Shown here one piece after another: positions 35,365-48,437 of a DNA stretch of 64,000 bases. Source of the DNA: Salticus scenicus. Its lineage: Eukaryota; Arthropoda; Arachnida; Araneae; Salticidae. Below the pieces are notes generated by a model. That model did no database searches, was not told the origin of the DNA, and saw nothing but the letters and a program-made list of their open reading frames with translations. Numbering within the stretch: the stretch's first letter is position 1; each line of letters begins with the position of its first letter. The stretch is from NCBI GenBank assembly GCA_963930645.1, contig CAWVNO010001151.1, positions 310,001-374,000 of the forward strand, written 5' to 3'. The position numbers and the translations under genes were made by a program.

Positions 35365-37575
35365 ATAAAGCAATCGGGAAGTTTTTACGTTGAACCATTT
35401 GGCCCGGGGGGCCTTTTTACGCAGACCTTCGGCAGCCGTTCCTACGCTCCGAAAATTTTTTTCGAGTTTCACATGCCCATCTTCAAACGACGATTCCCAA
35501 GCAACTAAAAGAGCCTAACGATCGCAATCACTTTCAGAATCTGCGAAATATATTCTAGTTTCATAATAACACCATCGGGAAGTTTGCACGTTGAACCATT
35601 TGGCCCGGGGGGCCTTTTTACGCAGACCTTCGGCAGCCGTTCCTACGCTCCGAAAATTTTTTTCGAGTTTCACATGCCCATCTTCAAACGATGATTCCAA
35701 AGCAACTAAAAGAGCCTAAAGATCGCAATCACTTTCAGAATCTGCCAAATATATTCTAGTTTCATAATAAAACAATCGGGAAGTTTGCACGTTGAACCAT
35801 TTGGCCCAGGGGGCCTTTTTACGCAGACCTTCGGCAGCCGTTCCTACGCTCCGAAAATTTTTTTCGAGTTTCACATGCCCATCTTCAAACGACGATTCCA
35901 AAGCAACTAAAAGAGCCTAAAGATCGCAATCACTTTCAGAATCTGCCAAATATATTCTAGTTTCATAATAAAACAATCGGGAAGTTTGCACGTTGAACCA
36001 TTTGGACCGGGGGGCCTTTTTACGCAGACCTTCGGCAGCCGTTCCTACGCTCCGAAAATTTTTTTCGAGTTTCACATGCCCATCTTCAAACGACGATTCC
36101 CAAGCAACTAAAAGAGCCTAACGATCGCAATCACTTTCAGAATCTGCGAAATATATTCTAGTTTCATAATAACACCATCGGGAAGTTTGCACGTTGAACC
36201 ATTTGGCCCGGGGGGCCTTTTTACGCAGACCTTCGGCAGCCGTTCCTACGCTCCGAAAATTTTTTTCGAGTTTCACATGCCCATCTTCAAACGACGATTC
36301 CAAAGCAACTAAAAGAGCCTAAAGATCGCAATCACTTTCAGAATCTGCCAAATATATTCTAGTTTCATAATAAAACAATCGGGAAGTTTGCACGTTGAAC
36401 CATTTGGCCCGGGGGGCCTTTTTACGCAGACCTTCGGCAGCCGTTCCTACGCTCCGAAAATTTTTTTCGAGTTTCACATGCCACTCTTCAAACGACGATT
36501 CCCAAGCAACTAAAAGAGCCTGACGATCGCAATCACTTTCAGAATCTGCGAAATATATTCTAGTTTCATAATAACACCATCGGGAAGTTTGCACGTTGAA
36601 CCATTTGGCCCGGGGGGCCTTTTTACGCAGACCTTCGGCAGCCGTTCCAACGCTCCGAAAATTTTTTTCGAGTTTCACATGCCCATCTTCAAACGACGAT
36701 TCCAAAGCAACTAAAAGAGCCTAAAGATCGCAATCACTTTCAGAATCTGCCAAATATATTCTAGTTTCATAATAAAACATTCGGGAAGTTTGCACGTTGA
36801 ACCATTTGGCCCGGGGGGCCTTTTTACGCAGACCTTCGGCAGCCGTTCCTACGCTCCGAAAATTTTTTTCGAGTTTCACATGCCCATCTTCAAACGACGA
36901 TTCCCAAGCAACTAAAAGAGCCTAACGATCGCAATCACTTTCAGAATCTGCGAAATATATTCTAGTTTCATAATAACACCATCGGGAAGTTTGCACGTTG
37001 AACCATTTGGCCCGGGGGGCCTTTTTACGCAGACCTTCGGCAGCCGTTCCTACGCTCCGAAAAATTTTTTCGAGTTTCACATGCCGATCTTCAAACGACG
37101 ATTCCAAAGCAACTAAAAGAGCCTTAAGATCGCAATCACTTTCAGAATCTGCCAAATATATTCTAGTTTCATAATAAAACAATCGGTAAGTTTGCACGTT
37201 GAACCATTTGGCCCGGGGGGCCTTTTTACGCAGACCTTCGGCAGCCGTTCCTACGCTCCGAAAATTTTTTTCGAGTTTCACATGCCCATCTTCAAACGAC
37301 GATTCCCAAGCAACTAAAAGAGCCTAACGATCGCAATCACTTTCAGAATCTGCGAAATATATTCTAGTTTCATAATAACACCATCGGGAAGTTTGCACGT
37401 TGAACCATTTGGCGTGGGTTACCTTTTTACGCAGACCTTCGGCAGCCGTTCCTACGCTCCGAAAATTTTTTTCGAGTTTCACATGCCCATCTTCAAACGA
37501 CGATTCCAAAGCAACTAAAAGAGCCTAAAGATCGCAATCACTTTCAGAATCTGCCAAATATATTCTAGTTTGATA
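35365..37575 (+). repeat. 11-monomer (2,211-bp) tandem duplication, copy 2
   Basis: Direct partner of 33,154-35,364. Private changes since duplication include GGACC near 36,005, ACTC for CATC near 36,484, TGACG near 36,523, GATC for CATC near 37,086 and a cluster of five substitutions in the hairpin at 37,411-37,423. Confidence 0.92.
37411..37423. other. Hairpin replaced by a five-substitution cluster
   Basis: This copy reads GGCGTGGGTTACC where consensus is GGCCCGGGGGGCC. That is five changes in eight bases, while the rest of this monomer is consensus. The matching site in copy 1 of the 2,211-bp repeat (35,200-35,212) is normal, so the change followed that duplication. The stem is lost. Confidence 0.85.
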
Positions 37576-39333
37576 ATAAAACAATCGGGAAGTTTGCACG
37601 TTGAACCATTTGGCCCGGGGGGCCTTTTTACGCAGACCTTCGGCAGCCGTTCCTACGCTCCGAAAATTTTTTTCGAGTTTCACATGCCCATCTTCAAACG
37701 ACGATTCCCAAGCAACTAAAAGAGCCTAACGATCGCAATCACTTTCAGAATCTGCGAAATATATTCTAGTTTCATAATAACACCATCGGGAAGTTTGCAC
37801 GTTGAACCATTTGGCCCGGGGGGCCTTTTTACGCAGACCTTCGGCAGCCGTTCCTACGCTCCGAAAATTTTTTTCGAGTTTCACATGCCCATCTTCAAAC
37901 GACGATTCCAAAGCAACTAAAAGAGCCTAAAGATCGCAATCACTTTCAGAATCTGCCAAATATATTCTAGTTTCATAATAAAACAATCGGGAAGTTTTCA
38001 CGTTGAACCATTTGGCCCGGGGGGCCTTTTTACGCAGACCTTCGGCAGCCGTTCCTACGCTCCGAAAATTTTTTTCGAGTTTCACATGCCCATCTTCAAA
38101 CGACGATTCCCAAGCAACTAAAAGAGCCTAACGATCGCAATCACTTTCAGAATCTGCGAAATATATTCTAGTTTCATAATAACACCATCGGGAAGTTTGC
38201 ACGTTGAACCATTTGGCCCGGGGGGCCTTTTTACGCAGACCTTCGGCAGCCGTTCCTACGCTCCGAAAATTTTTTTCGAGTTTCACATGCCCATCTTCAA
38301 ACGACGATTCCAAAGCAACTAAAAGAGCCTAAAGATCGCAATCACTTTCAGAATCTGCCAAATATATTCTAGTTTCATAATAAAACAATCGGGAAGTTTG
38401 CACGTTGAACCATTTGGCCCGGGGGGCCTTTTTACGCAGACCTTCGGCAGCCGTTCCTACGCTCCGAAATTTTTTTTCGAGTTTCACATGCCCATCTTCA
38501 AACGACGATTCCCAAGCAACTAAAAGAGCTTAACGATCGCAATCACTTTCAGAATCTGCGAAATATATTCTAGTTTCATAATAACACCATCGGGAAGTTT
38601 GCACGTTGAACCATTTGGCCCGGGGGGCCTTTTTACGCAGACCTTCGGCAGCCGTTCCTACGCTCCGAAAATTTTTTTCGAGTTTCACATGCCCATCTTC
38701 AAACGACGATTCCAAAGCAACTAAAAGAGCCTAAAGATCGCAATCACTTTCAGAATCTGCCAAATATATTCTAGTTTCATAATAAAACAATCGGGAAGTT
38801 TGCACGTTGAACCATTTGGCCCGGGGGGCCTTTTTACGCAGACCTTCGGCAGCCGTTCCTACGCTCCGAAAATTTTTTTCGAGTTTCACATGCCCATCTT
38901 CAAACGACGATTCCCAAGCAACTAAAAGAGCCTAACGATCGCAATCACTTTCAGAATCTGCGAAATATATTCTAGTTTCATAATAACACCATCGGGAAGT
39001 TCGCACGTTGAACCATTTGGCCCGGGGGGCCTTTTTACGCAGACCTTCGGCAGCCGTTCCTACGCTCCGAAAATTTTTTTCGAGTTTCACATGCCCATCT
39101 TCAAACGACGATTCCAAAGCAACTAAAAGAGCCTAAAGATCGCAATCACTTTCAGAATCTGCCAAATATATTCTAGTTTCATAATAAAACAATCGGGAAG
39201 TTTGCACGTTGAACCATTTGGCCCGGGGGGCCTTTTTACGCAGACCTTCGGCAGCCGTTCCTACGCTCCGAAAATTTTTTTCGAGTTTCACATGCCCATC
39301 TTCAAACGACGATTCCCAAGCAACTAAAAGAGC
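37576..39333. repeat. Regular dimers
   Basis: Alpha/beta alternation without phase breaks. It carries isolated substitutions only, such as GATAATAAA near 37,571, TTTTCAC near 37,998, an A3T8 tract near 38,469, a C-to-T change near 38,530 that turns the usual minus-frame stop from TAG to TAA, and C at 39,002. Confidence 0.75.
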
Positions 39334-42300
39334 CTAACGATCGCAATCACTTTCAGAATCTGCGAAATATATTCTAGTTTCATAATAACACCATCGGGAA
39401 GTTTGCACGTTGAACCATTTGGCCCGGGGGGCCTTTTTACGCAGACCTTCGGCAGCCGTTCTTACGCTCCGAAAATTTTTTTCGAGTTTCACATGCCCAT
39501 CTTCAAACGACGATTCCAAAGCAACTAAAAGAGCCTAAAGATCGCAATCACTTTCAGAATCTGCCAAATATATTCTAGTTTCATAATAAAACAATCGGGA
39601 AGTTTGCACGTTGAACCATTTGGCCCGGGGGGCCTTTTTACGCAGACCTTCGGCAGCCGTTCCTACGCTCCGAAAATTTTTTTCGAGTTTCACATGCCCA
39701 TCTTCAAACGACGATTCCCAAGCAACTAAAAGAGCCTAACGATCGCAATCACTTTCAGAATCTGCGAAATATATTCTAGTTTCATAATAACACCATCGGG
39801 AAGTTTGCACGTTGAACCATTTAGCCCGGGGGGCCTTTTTACGCAGACCTTCGGCAGCCGTTCCTACGCTCCGAAAATTTTTTTCGAGTTTCACATGCCC
39901 ATCTTCAAACGACGATTCCAAAGCAACTAAAAGAGCCTAAAGATCGCAATCACTTTCAGAATCTGCCAAATATATTCTAGTTTCATAATAAAACAATCGG
40001 GAAGTTTGCACGTTGAACCATTTGGCCCGGGGGGCCTTTTTACGCAGACCTTCGGCAGCCGTTCCTACGCTCCGAAAATTTTTTTCGAGTTTCACATGCC
40101 CATCTTCAAACGACGATTCCCAAGCAACTAAAAGAGCCTAACGATCGCAATCACTTTCAGAATCTGCGAAATATATTCTAGTTTCATAATAACACCATCG
40201 GGAAGTTTGCACGTTGAACCATTTGGCCCGGGGGGCCTTTTTACGCAGACCTTCGGCAGCCGTTCCTACGCTCCGAAAATTTTTTTCGAGTTTCACATGC
40301 CCATCTTCAAACGACGATTCCAAAGCAACTAAAAGAGCCTAAAGATCGCAATCACTTTCAGAATCTGCCAAATATATTCTAGTTTCATAATAAAACAATC
40401 GGGAAGTTTGCACGTTGAACCATTTGGCCCGGGGGGCCTTTTTACGCAGACCTTCGGCAGCCGTTCCTACGCTCCGAAAATTTTTTTCGAGTTTCACATG
40501 CCCATCTTCAAACGACGATTCCCAAGCAACTAAAAGAGCCTAACGATCGCAATCACTTTCAGAATCTGCGAAATATATTCTAGTTTCATAATAACACCAT
40601 CGGGAAGTTTGCACGTTGAACCATTTGGCCCGGGGGGCCTTTTTACGCAGACCTTCGGCAGCCGTTCCTACGCTCCGAAAATTTTTTTCGAGTTTCACAT
40701 GCCCATCTTAAAAACGACGATTCCAAAGCAACTAAAAGAGCCTAAAGATCGCAATCACTTTCAGAATCTGCCAAATATATTCTAGTTTCATAATAAAACA
40801 ATCGGGAAGTTTGCACGTTGAACCATTTGGCCCGGGGGGCCTTTTTACGCAGACCTTCGGCAGCCGTTCCTACGCTCCGAAAATTTTTTTCGAGTTTCAC
40901 ATGCCCATCTTCAAACGACGATTCCCAAGCAACTAAAAGAGCCTAACGATCGCAATCACTTTCAGAATCTGCGAAATATATTCTAGTTTCATAATAACAC
41001 CATCGGGAAGTTTGCACGTTGAACCATTTGGCCCGGGGGGCCTTTTTACGCAGACCTTCGGCAGCCGTTCCTACTTTCCGAAAATTTTTTTCGAGTTTCA
41101 CATGCCCATCTTCAAACGACGATTCCAAAGCAACTAAAAGAGCCTAAAGATCGCAATCACTTTCAGAATCTGCCAAATATATTCTAGTTTCATAATAAAA
41201 CAATCGGGAAGTTTGCACGTTGAACCATTTGGCCCGGGGGGCCTTTTTACGCAGACCTTCGGCAGCCGTTCCTACGCTCCGAAAATTTTTTTCGAGTTTC
41301 ACATGCCCATCTTCAAACGACGATTCCCAAGCAACTAAAAGAGCCTAACGATCGCAATCACTTTCAGAATCTGCGAAATATATTCTAGTTTCATAATAAC
41401 ACCATCGGGAAGTTTGCACGTTGAACCATTTGGCCCGGGGGGCCTTTTTACGCAGACCTTCGGCAGCCGTTCCTACGCTCCGAAAATTTTTTTCGAGTTT
41501 CACATGCCCATCTTCAAACGACGATTCCAAAGCAACTAAAAGAGCCTAAAGATCGCAATCACTTTCAGAATCTGCCAAATATATTCTAGTTTCATAATAA
41601 AACAATCGGGAAGTTTGCACGTTGAACCATTTGGCCCGGGGGGCCTTTTTACGCAGACCTTCGGCAGCCGTTCCTACGCTCCGAAAATTTTTTTCGAGTT
41701 TCACATGCCCATCTTCAAACGACGATTCCAAAGCAACTAAAAGAGCCTAAAGATCGCAATCACTTTCAGAATCTGCCAAATATATTCTAGTTTCATAATA
41801 AAACAATCGGGAAGTTTGCACGTTGAACCATTTGGCCCGGGGGGCCTTTTTACGCAGACCTTCGGCAGCCGTTCCTACGCTCCGAAAATTTTTTTCGAGT
41901 TTCACATGCCCATCTTCAAACGACGATTCCCAAGCAACTAAAAGAGCCTAACGATCGCAATCACTTTCAGAATCTGCGAAATATATTCTATTTTCATAAT
42001 AACACCATCGGGAAGTTTGCACGTTGAACCATTTGGCCCGGGGGGCCTTTTTACGCAGACCTTCGGCAGCCGTTCCTACGCTCCGAAAATTTTTTTCGAG
42101 TTTCACATGCCCATCTTCAAACGACGATTCCAAAGCAACTAAAAGAGCCTAAAGATCGCAATCACTTTCAGAATCTGCGAAATATATTCTAGTTTCATAA
42201 TAACACCATCGGGAAGTTTGCACGTTGAACCATTTGGCCCGGGGGGCCTTTTTACGCAGACCTTCGGCAGCCGTTCCTACGCTCCGAAAATTTTTTTCGA

Positions 42301-43555
42301 GTTTCACATGCCCATCTTCAAACGACGATTCCAAAGCAACTAAAAGAGCCTAAAGATCGCAATCACTTTCAGAATCTGCCAAATATATTCTAGTTTCATA
42401 ATAAAACAATCGGGAAGTTTGCACGTTGAACCATTTGGCCCGGGGGGCCTTTTTACGCAGACCTTCGGCAGCCGTTCCTACGCTCCGAAAATTTTTTTCG
42501 AGTTTCACATGCCCATCTTCAAACGACGATTCCCAAGCAACTAAAAGAGCCTAACGATCGCAATCACTTTCAGAATCTGCGAAATATATTCTATTTTCAT
42601 AATAACACCATCGGGAAGTTTGCACGTTGAACCATTTGGCCCGGGGGGCCTTTTTACGCAGACCTTCGGCAGCCGTTCCTACGCTCCGAAAATTTTTTTC
42701 GAGTTTCACATGCCCATCTTCAAACGACGATTCCAAAGCAACTAAAAGAGCCTAAAGATCGTAATCACTTTCAGAATCTGCCAAATATATTCTAGTTTCA
42801 TAATAAAACAATCGGGAAGTTTGCACGTTGAACCATTTGGCCCGGGGGGCCTTTTTACGCAGACCTTCGGCAGCCGTTCCTACGCTCCGAAAATTTTTTT
42901 CGAGTTTCACATGCCCATCTTCAAACGACGATTCCCAAGCAACTAAAAGAGCCTAACGATCGCAATCACTTTCAGAATCTGCGAAATATATTCTAGTTTC
43001 ATAATAACACCATCGGGAAGTTTGCACGTTGAACCATTTGGCCCGGGGGGCCTTTTTACGCAGACCTTCGGCAGCCGTTCCTACGCTCCGAAAATTTTTT
43101 TCGAGTTTCACATGCCCATCTTCAAACGACGATTCCAAAGCAACTAAAAGAGCCTAAAGATCGCAATCACTTTCAGAATCTGCCAAATATATTCTAGTTT
43201 CATAATAAAACAATCGGGAAGTTTGCACGTTGAACCATTTGGCCCGGGGGGCCTTTTTACGCAGACCTTCGGCAGCCGTTCCTACGCTCCGAAAATTTTT
43301 TTCGAGTTTCACATGCCCATCTTCAAACGACGATTCCGAAGCAACTAAAAGAGCCTAACGATCGCAATCACTTTCAGAATCTGCGAAATATATTCTAGTT
43401 TCATAATAACACCATCGGGAAGTTTGCACGTTGAACCATTTGGCCCGGGGGGCCTTTTTACGCAGACCTTCGGCAGCCGTTCCTACGCTCCGAAAATTTT
43501 TTTCGAGTTTCACATGCCCATCTTCAAACGACGATTCCCAAGCAACTAAAAGAGC

Positions 43556-46354
43556 CTAACGATCGCAATCACTTTCAGAATCTGCGAAATATATTCTAGT
43601 TTCATAATAACACCATCGGGAAGTTTGCACGTTGAACCATTTGGCCCGGGGGGAATTTTTACGCAGACCTTCGGCAGCCGTTCCAACGCTCCGAAATTTT
43701 TTTTCGAGTTTCACATGCCCATCTTCAAACGACGATTCCAAAGCAACTAAAAGAGCCTAAAGATCGCAATCACTTTCAGAATCTGCCAAATATATTCTAG
43801 TTTCATAATAAAACAATCGGGAAGTTTGCACGTTGAACCATTTGGCCCGGGGGGCCTTTTTACGCAGACCTTCGGCAGCCGTTCCTACGCTCCGAAAATT
43901 TTTTTCGAGTTTCACATGCCCATCTTCAAACGACGATTCCCAAGCAACTAAAAGAGCCTAACGATCGCAATCACTTTCAGAATCTGCGAAATATATTCTA
44001 GTTTCATAATAACACCATCGGGAAGTTTGCACGTTGAACCATTTGGCCCGGGGGGCCTTTTTACGCAGACCTTCGGCAGCCGTTCCTACGCTCCGAAAAT
44101 TTTTTTCGAGTTTCACATGCCCATCTTCAAACGACGATTCCAAAGCAACTAAAAGAGCCTAAAGATCGCAATCACTTTCAGAATCTGCCAAATATATTCT
44201 AGTTTCATAATAAAACAATCGGGAAGTTTGCACGTTGAACCATTTGGCCCGGGGGGCCTTTTTACGCAGACCTTCGGCAGCCGTTCCTACGCTCCGAAAA
44301 TTTTTTTCGAGTTTCACATGCCCATCTTCAAACGACGATTCCGAAGCAACTAAAAGAGCCTAACGATCGCAATCACTTTCAGAATCTGCGAAATATATTC
44401 TAGTTTCATAATAACACCATCGGGAAGTTTGCACGTTGAACCATTTGGCCCGGGGGGCCTTTTTACGCAGACCTTCGGCAGCCGTTCCTACGCTCCGAAA
44501 ATTTTTTTCGAGTTTCACATGCCCATCTTCAAACGACGATTCCAAAGCAACTAAAAGAGCCTAAAGATCGCAATCACTTTCAGAATCTGCCAAATATATT
44601 CTAGTTTCATAATAAAACAATCGGGTAGTTTACACGTTGAACCATTTGGCCCGGGGGGCCTTTTTACGCAGACCTTCGGCAGCCGTTCCTACGCTCCGAA
44701 AATTTTTTTCGAGTTTCACATGCCCATCTTCAAACGACGATTCCCAAGCAACTAAAAGAGCCTAACGATCGCAATCACTTTCAGAATCTGCGAAATATAT
44801 TCTAGTTTCATAATAACACCATCGGGAAGTTTGCACGTTGAACCATTTGGCCCGGGGGGCCTTTTTACGCAGACCTTCGGCAGCCGTTCCTACGCTCCGA
44901 AAATTTTTTTCGAGTTTCACATGCCCATCTTCAAACGACGATTCCCAAGCAACTAAAAGAGCCTAACGATCGCAATCACTTTCAGAATCTGCGAAATATA
45001 TTCTAGTTTCATAATAACACCATCGGGAAGTTTGCACGTTGAACCATTTGGCCCGGGGGGAATTTTTACGCAGACCTTCGGCAGCCGTTCCTACGCTCCG
45101 AAATTTTTTTTCGAGTTTCACATGCCCATCTTCAAACGACGATTCCAAAGCAACTAAAAGAGCCTAAAGATCGCAATCACTTTCAGAATCTGCCAAATAT
45201 ATTCTAGTTTCATAATAAAACAATCGGGAAGTTTGCACGTTGAACCATTTGGCCCGGGGGGCCTTTTTACGCAGACCTTCGGCAGCCGTTCCTACGCTCC
45301 GAAAATTTTTTTCGAGTTTCACATGCCCATCTTCAAACGACGATTCCCAAGCAACTAAAAGAGCCTAACGATCGCAATCACTTTCAGAATCTGCGAAATA
45401 TATTCTAGTTTCATAATAACACCATCGGGAAGTTTGCACGTTGAACCATTTGGCCCGGGGGGCCTTTTTACGCAGACCTTCGGCAGCCGTTCCTACGCTC
45501 CGAAAATTTTTTTCGAGTTTCACATGCCCATCTTCAAACGACGATTCCAAAGCAACTAAAAGAGCCTAAAGATCGCAATCACTTTCAGAATCTGCCAAAT
45601 ATATTCTAGTTTCATAATAAAACAATCGGGAAGTTTGCACGTTGAACCATTTGGCCCGGGGGGCCTTTTTACGCAGACCTTCGGCAGCCGTTCCTACGCT
45701 CCGAAAATTTTTTTCGAGTTTCACATGCCCATCTTCAAACGACGATTCCGAAGCAACTAAAAGAGCCTAACGATCGCAATCACTTTCAGAATCTGCGAAA
45801 TATATTCTAGTTTCATAATAACACCATCGGGAAGTTTGCACGTTGAACCATTTGGCCCGGGGGGCCTTTTTACGCAGACCTTCGGCAGCCGTTCCTACGC
45901 TCCGAAAATTTTTTTCGAGTTTCACATGCCCATCTTCAAACGACGATTCCAAAGCAACTAAAAGAGCCTAAAGATCGCAATCACTTTCAGAATCTGCCAA
46001 ATATATTCTAGTTTCATAATAAAACAATCGGGTAGTTTGCACGTTGAACCATTTGGCCCGGGGGGCCTTTTTACGCAGACCTTCGGCAGCCGTTCCTACG
46101 CTCCGAAAATTTTTTTCGAGTTTCACATGCCCATCTTCAAACGACGATTCCCAAGCAACTAAAAGAGCCTAACGATCGCAATCACTTTCAGAATCTGCGA
46201 AATATATTCTAGTTTCATAATAACACCATCGGGAAGTTTGCACGTTGAACCATTTGGCCCGGGGGGAATTTTTACGCAGACCTTCGGCAGCCGTTCCTAC
46301 GCTCCGAAATTTTTTTTCGAGTTTCACATGCCCATCTTCTAACGACGATTCCAA
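43556..46354 (+). repeat. GGGAATTTTT haplotype cluster, three copies
   Basis: The hairpin variant with CC changed to AA (stem shortened), coupled to an A3T8 tract, occurs in units starting at 43,556, 44,963 and 46,169. The first two are 1,407 bp (7 monomers) apart, the next 1,206 bp (6). Two of them are preceded by a GGGTAG variant (44,625 and 46,032) and by ATTCCG. Two alpha-alpha pairs, near 43,336-43,620 and 44,741-45,020, accompany them. Confidence 0.8.
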
Positions 46355-46399
46355 AGCAACTAAAAGAGCCTAAAGATCGCAATCACTTTCAGAATCTGC

Positions 46400-48168
46400 C
46401 AAATATATTCTAGTTTCATAATAAAACAATCGGGAAGTTTGCACGTTGAACCATTTGGCCCGGGGGGCCTTTTTACGCAGACCTTCGGCAGCCGTTCCTA
46501 CGCTCCGAAAATTTTTTTCGAGTTTCACATGCCCATCTTCAAACGACGATTCCCAAGCAACTAAAAGAGCCTAACGATCGCAATCACTTTCAGAATCTGC
46601 GAAATATATTCTAGTTTCATAATAACACCATCGGGAAGTTTGCACGTTGAACCATTTGGCCCGGGGGGCCTTTTTACGCAGACCTTCGGCAGCCGTTCCT
46701 ACGCTCCGAAAATTTTTTTCGAGTTTCACATGCCCATCTTCAAACGACGATTCCAAAGCAACTAAAAGAGCCTAAAGATCGCAATCACTTTCAGAATCTG
46801 CCAAATATATTCTAGTTTCATAATAAAACAATCGGGAAGTTTGCACGTTGAACCATTTGGCCCGGGGGGCCTTTTTACGCAGACCTTCGGCAGCCGTTCC
46901 TACGCTCCGAAAATTTTTTTCGAGTTTCACATGCCCATCTTCAAACGACGATTCCCAAGCAACTAAAAGAGCCTAACGATCGCAATCACTTTCAGAATCT
47001 GCGAAATATATTCTAGTTTCATAATAACACCATCGGGAAGTTTGCACGTTGAACCATTTGGCCCGGGGGGCCTTTTTACGCAGACCTTCGGCAGCCGTTC
47101 CTACGCTCCGAAAATTTTTTTCGAGTTTCACATGCCCATCTTCAAACGACGATTCCAAAGCAACTAAAAGAGCCTAAAGATCGCAATCACTTTCAGAATC
47201 TGCCAAATATATTCTAGTTTCATAATAAAACAATCGGGAAGTTTGCACGTTGAACCATTTGGCCCGGGGGGCCTTTTTACGCAGACCTTCGGCAGCCGTT
47301 CCTACGCTCCGAAAATTTTTTTCGAGTTTCACATGCCCATCTTCAAACGACGATTCCCAAGCAACTAAAAGAGCCTAACGATCGCAATCACTTTCAGAAT
47401 CTGCGAAATATATTCTAGTTTCATAATAACACCATCGGGAAGTTTGCACGTTGAACCATTTGGCCCGGGGGGCCTTTTTACGCAGACCTTCGGCAGCCGT
47501 TCCTACGCTCCGAAAATTTTTTTCGAGTTTCACATGCCCATCTTCAAACGACGATTCCAAAGCAACTAAAAGAGCCTAAAGATCGCAATCACTTTCAGAA
47601 TCTGCCAAATATATTCTAGTTTCATAATAAAACAATCGGGAAGTTTGCACGTTGAACCATTTGGCCCGGGGGGCCTTTTTACGCAGACCTTCGGCAGCCG
47701 TTCCTACGCTCCGAAAATTTTTTTCGAGTTTCACATGCCCATCTTCAAACGACGATTCCCAAGCAACTAAAAGAGCCTAACGATCGCAATCACTTTCAGA
47801 ATCTGCGAAATATATTCTAGTTTCATAATAACACCATCGGGAAGTTTGCACGTTGAACCATTTGGCCCGGGGGGCCTTTTTACGCAGACCTTCGGCAGCC
47901 GTTCCTACGCTCCGAAAATTTTTTTCGAGTTTCACATGCCCATCTTCAAACGACGATTCCAAAGCAACTAAAAGAGCCTAAAGATCGCAATCACTTTCAG
48001 AATCTGCCAAATATATTCTAGTTTCATAATAAAACAATCGGGAAGTTTGCACGTTGAACCATTTGGCCCGGGGGGCCTTTTTACGCAGACCTTCGGCAGC
48101 CGTTCCTACGCTCCGAAAATTTTTTTCGAGTTTCACATGCCCATCTTCAAACGACGATTCCCAAGCAA
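46400..48168 (+). repeat. Short homogenised stretch
   Basis: About 1.77 kb of regular dimers in which I noted no variant. It lies within the left long-range copy, where the right copy is shorter, and may be sequence added to the left copy rather than lost from the right one. Confidence 0.6.
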
Positions 48169-48437
48169 CTAAAAGAGCCTAACGATCGCAATCACTTTCA
48201 GAATCTGCGAAATATATTCTAGTTTCATAATAACACCATCGGGAAGTTTGCACGTTGAACCATTTGGCCCGGGGGGCTTTTTACGCAGACCTTCGGCAGC
48301 CGTTCCTACGCTCCGAAAATTTTTTTCGAGTTTCACATGTCCATCTTCAAACGACGATTCCAAAGCAACTAAAAGAGCCTAAAGATCGCAATCACTTTCA
48401 GAATCTGCCAAATATATTCTAGTTTCATAATAAAACA

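Noticed and set aside
20131..35814. Compensatory preservation of the hairpin stem with variation only in the loop
   Set aside because: Loop-only variants exist (about 20,136, 31,792, 33,597, 35,808), but stem-breaking variants are at least as common (7,267, 13,709, 24,159, 24,558), so selection on the stem is not supported.
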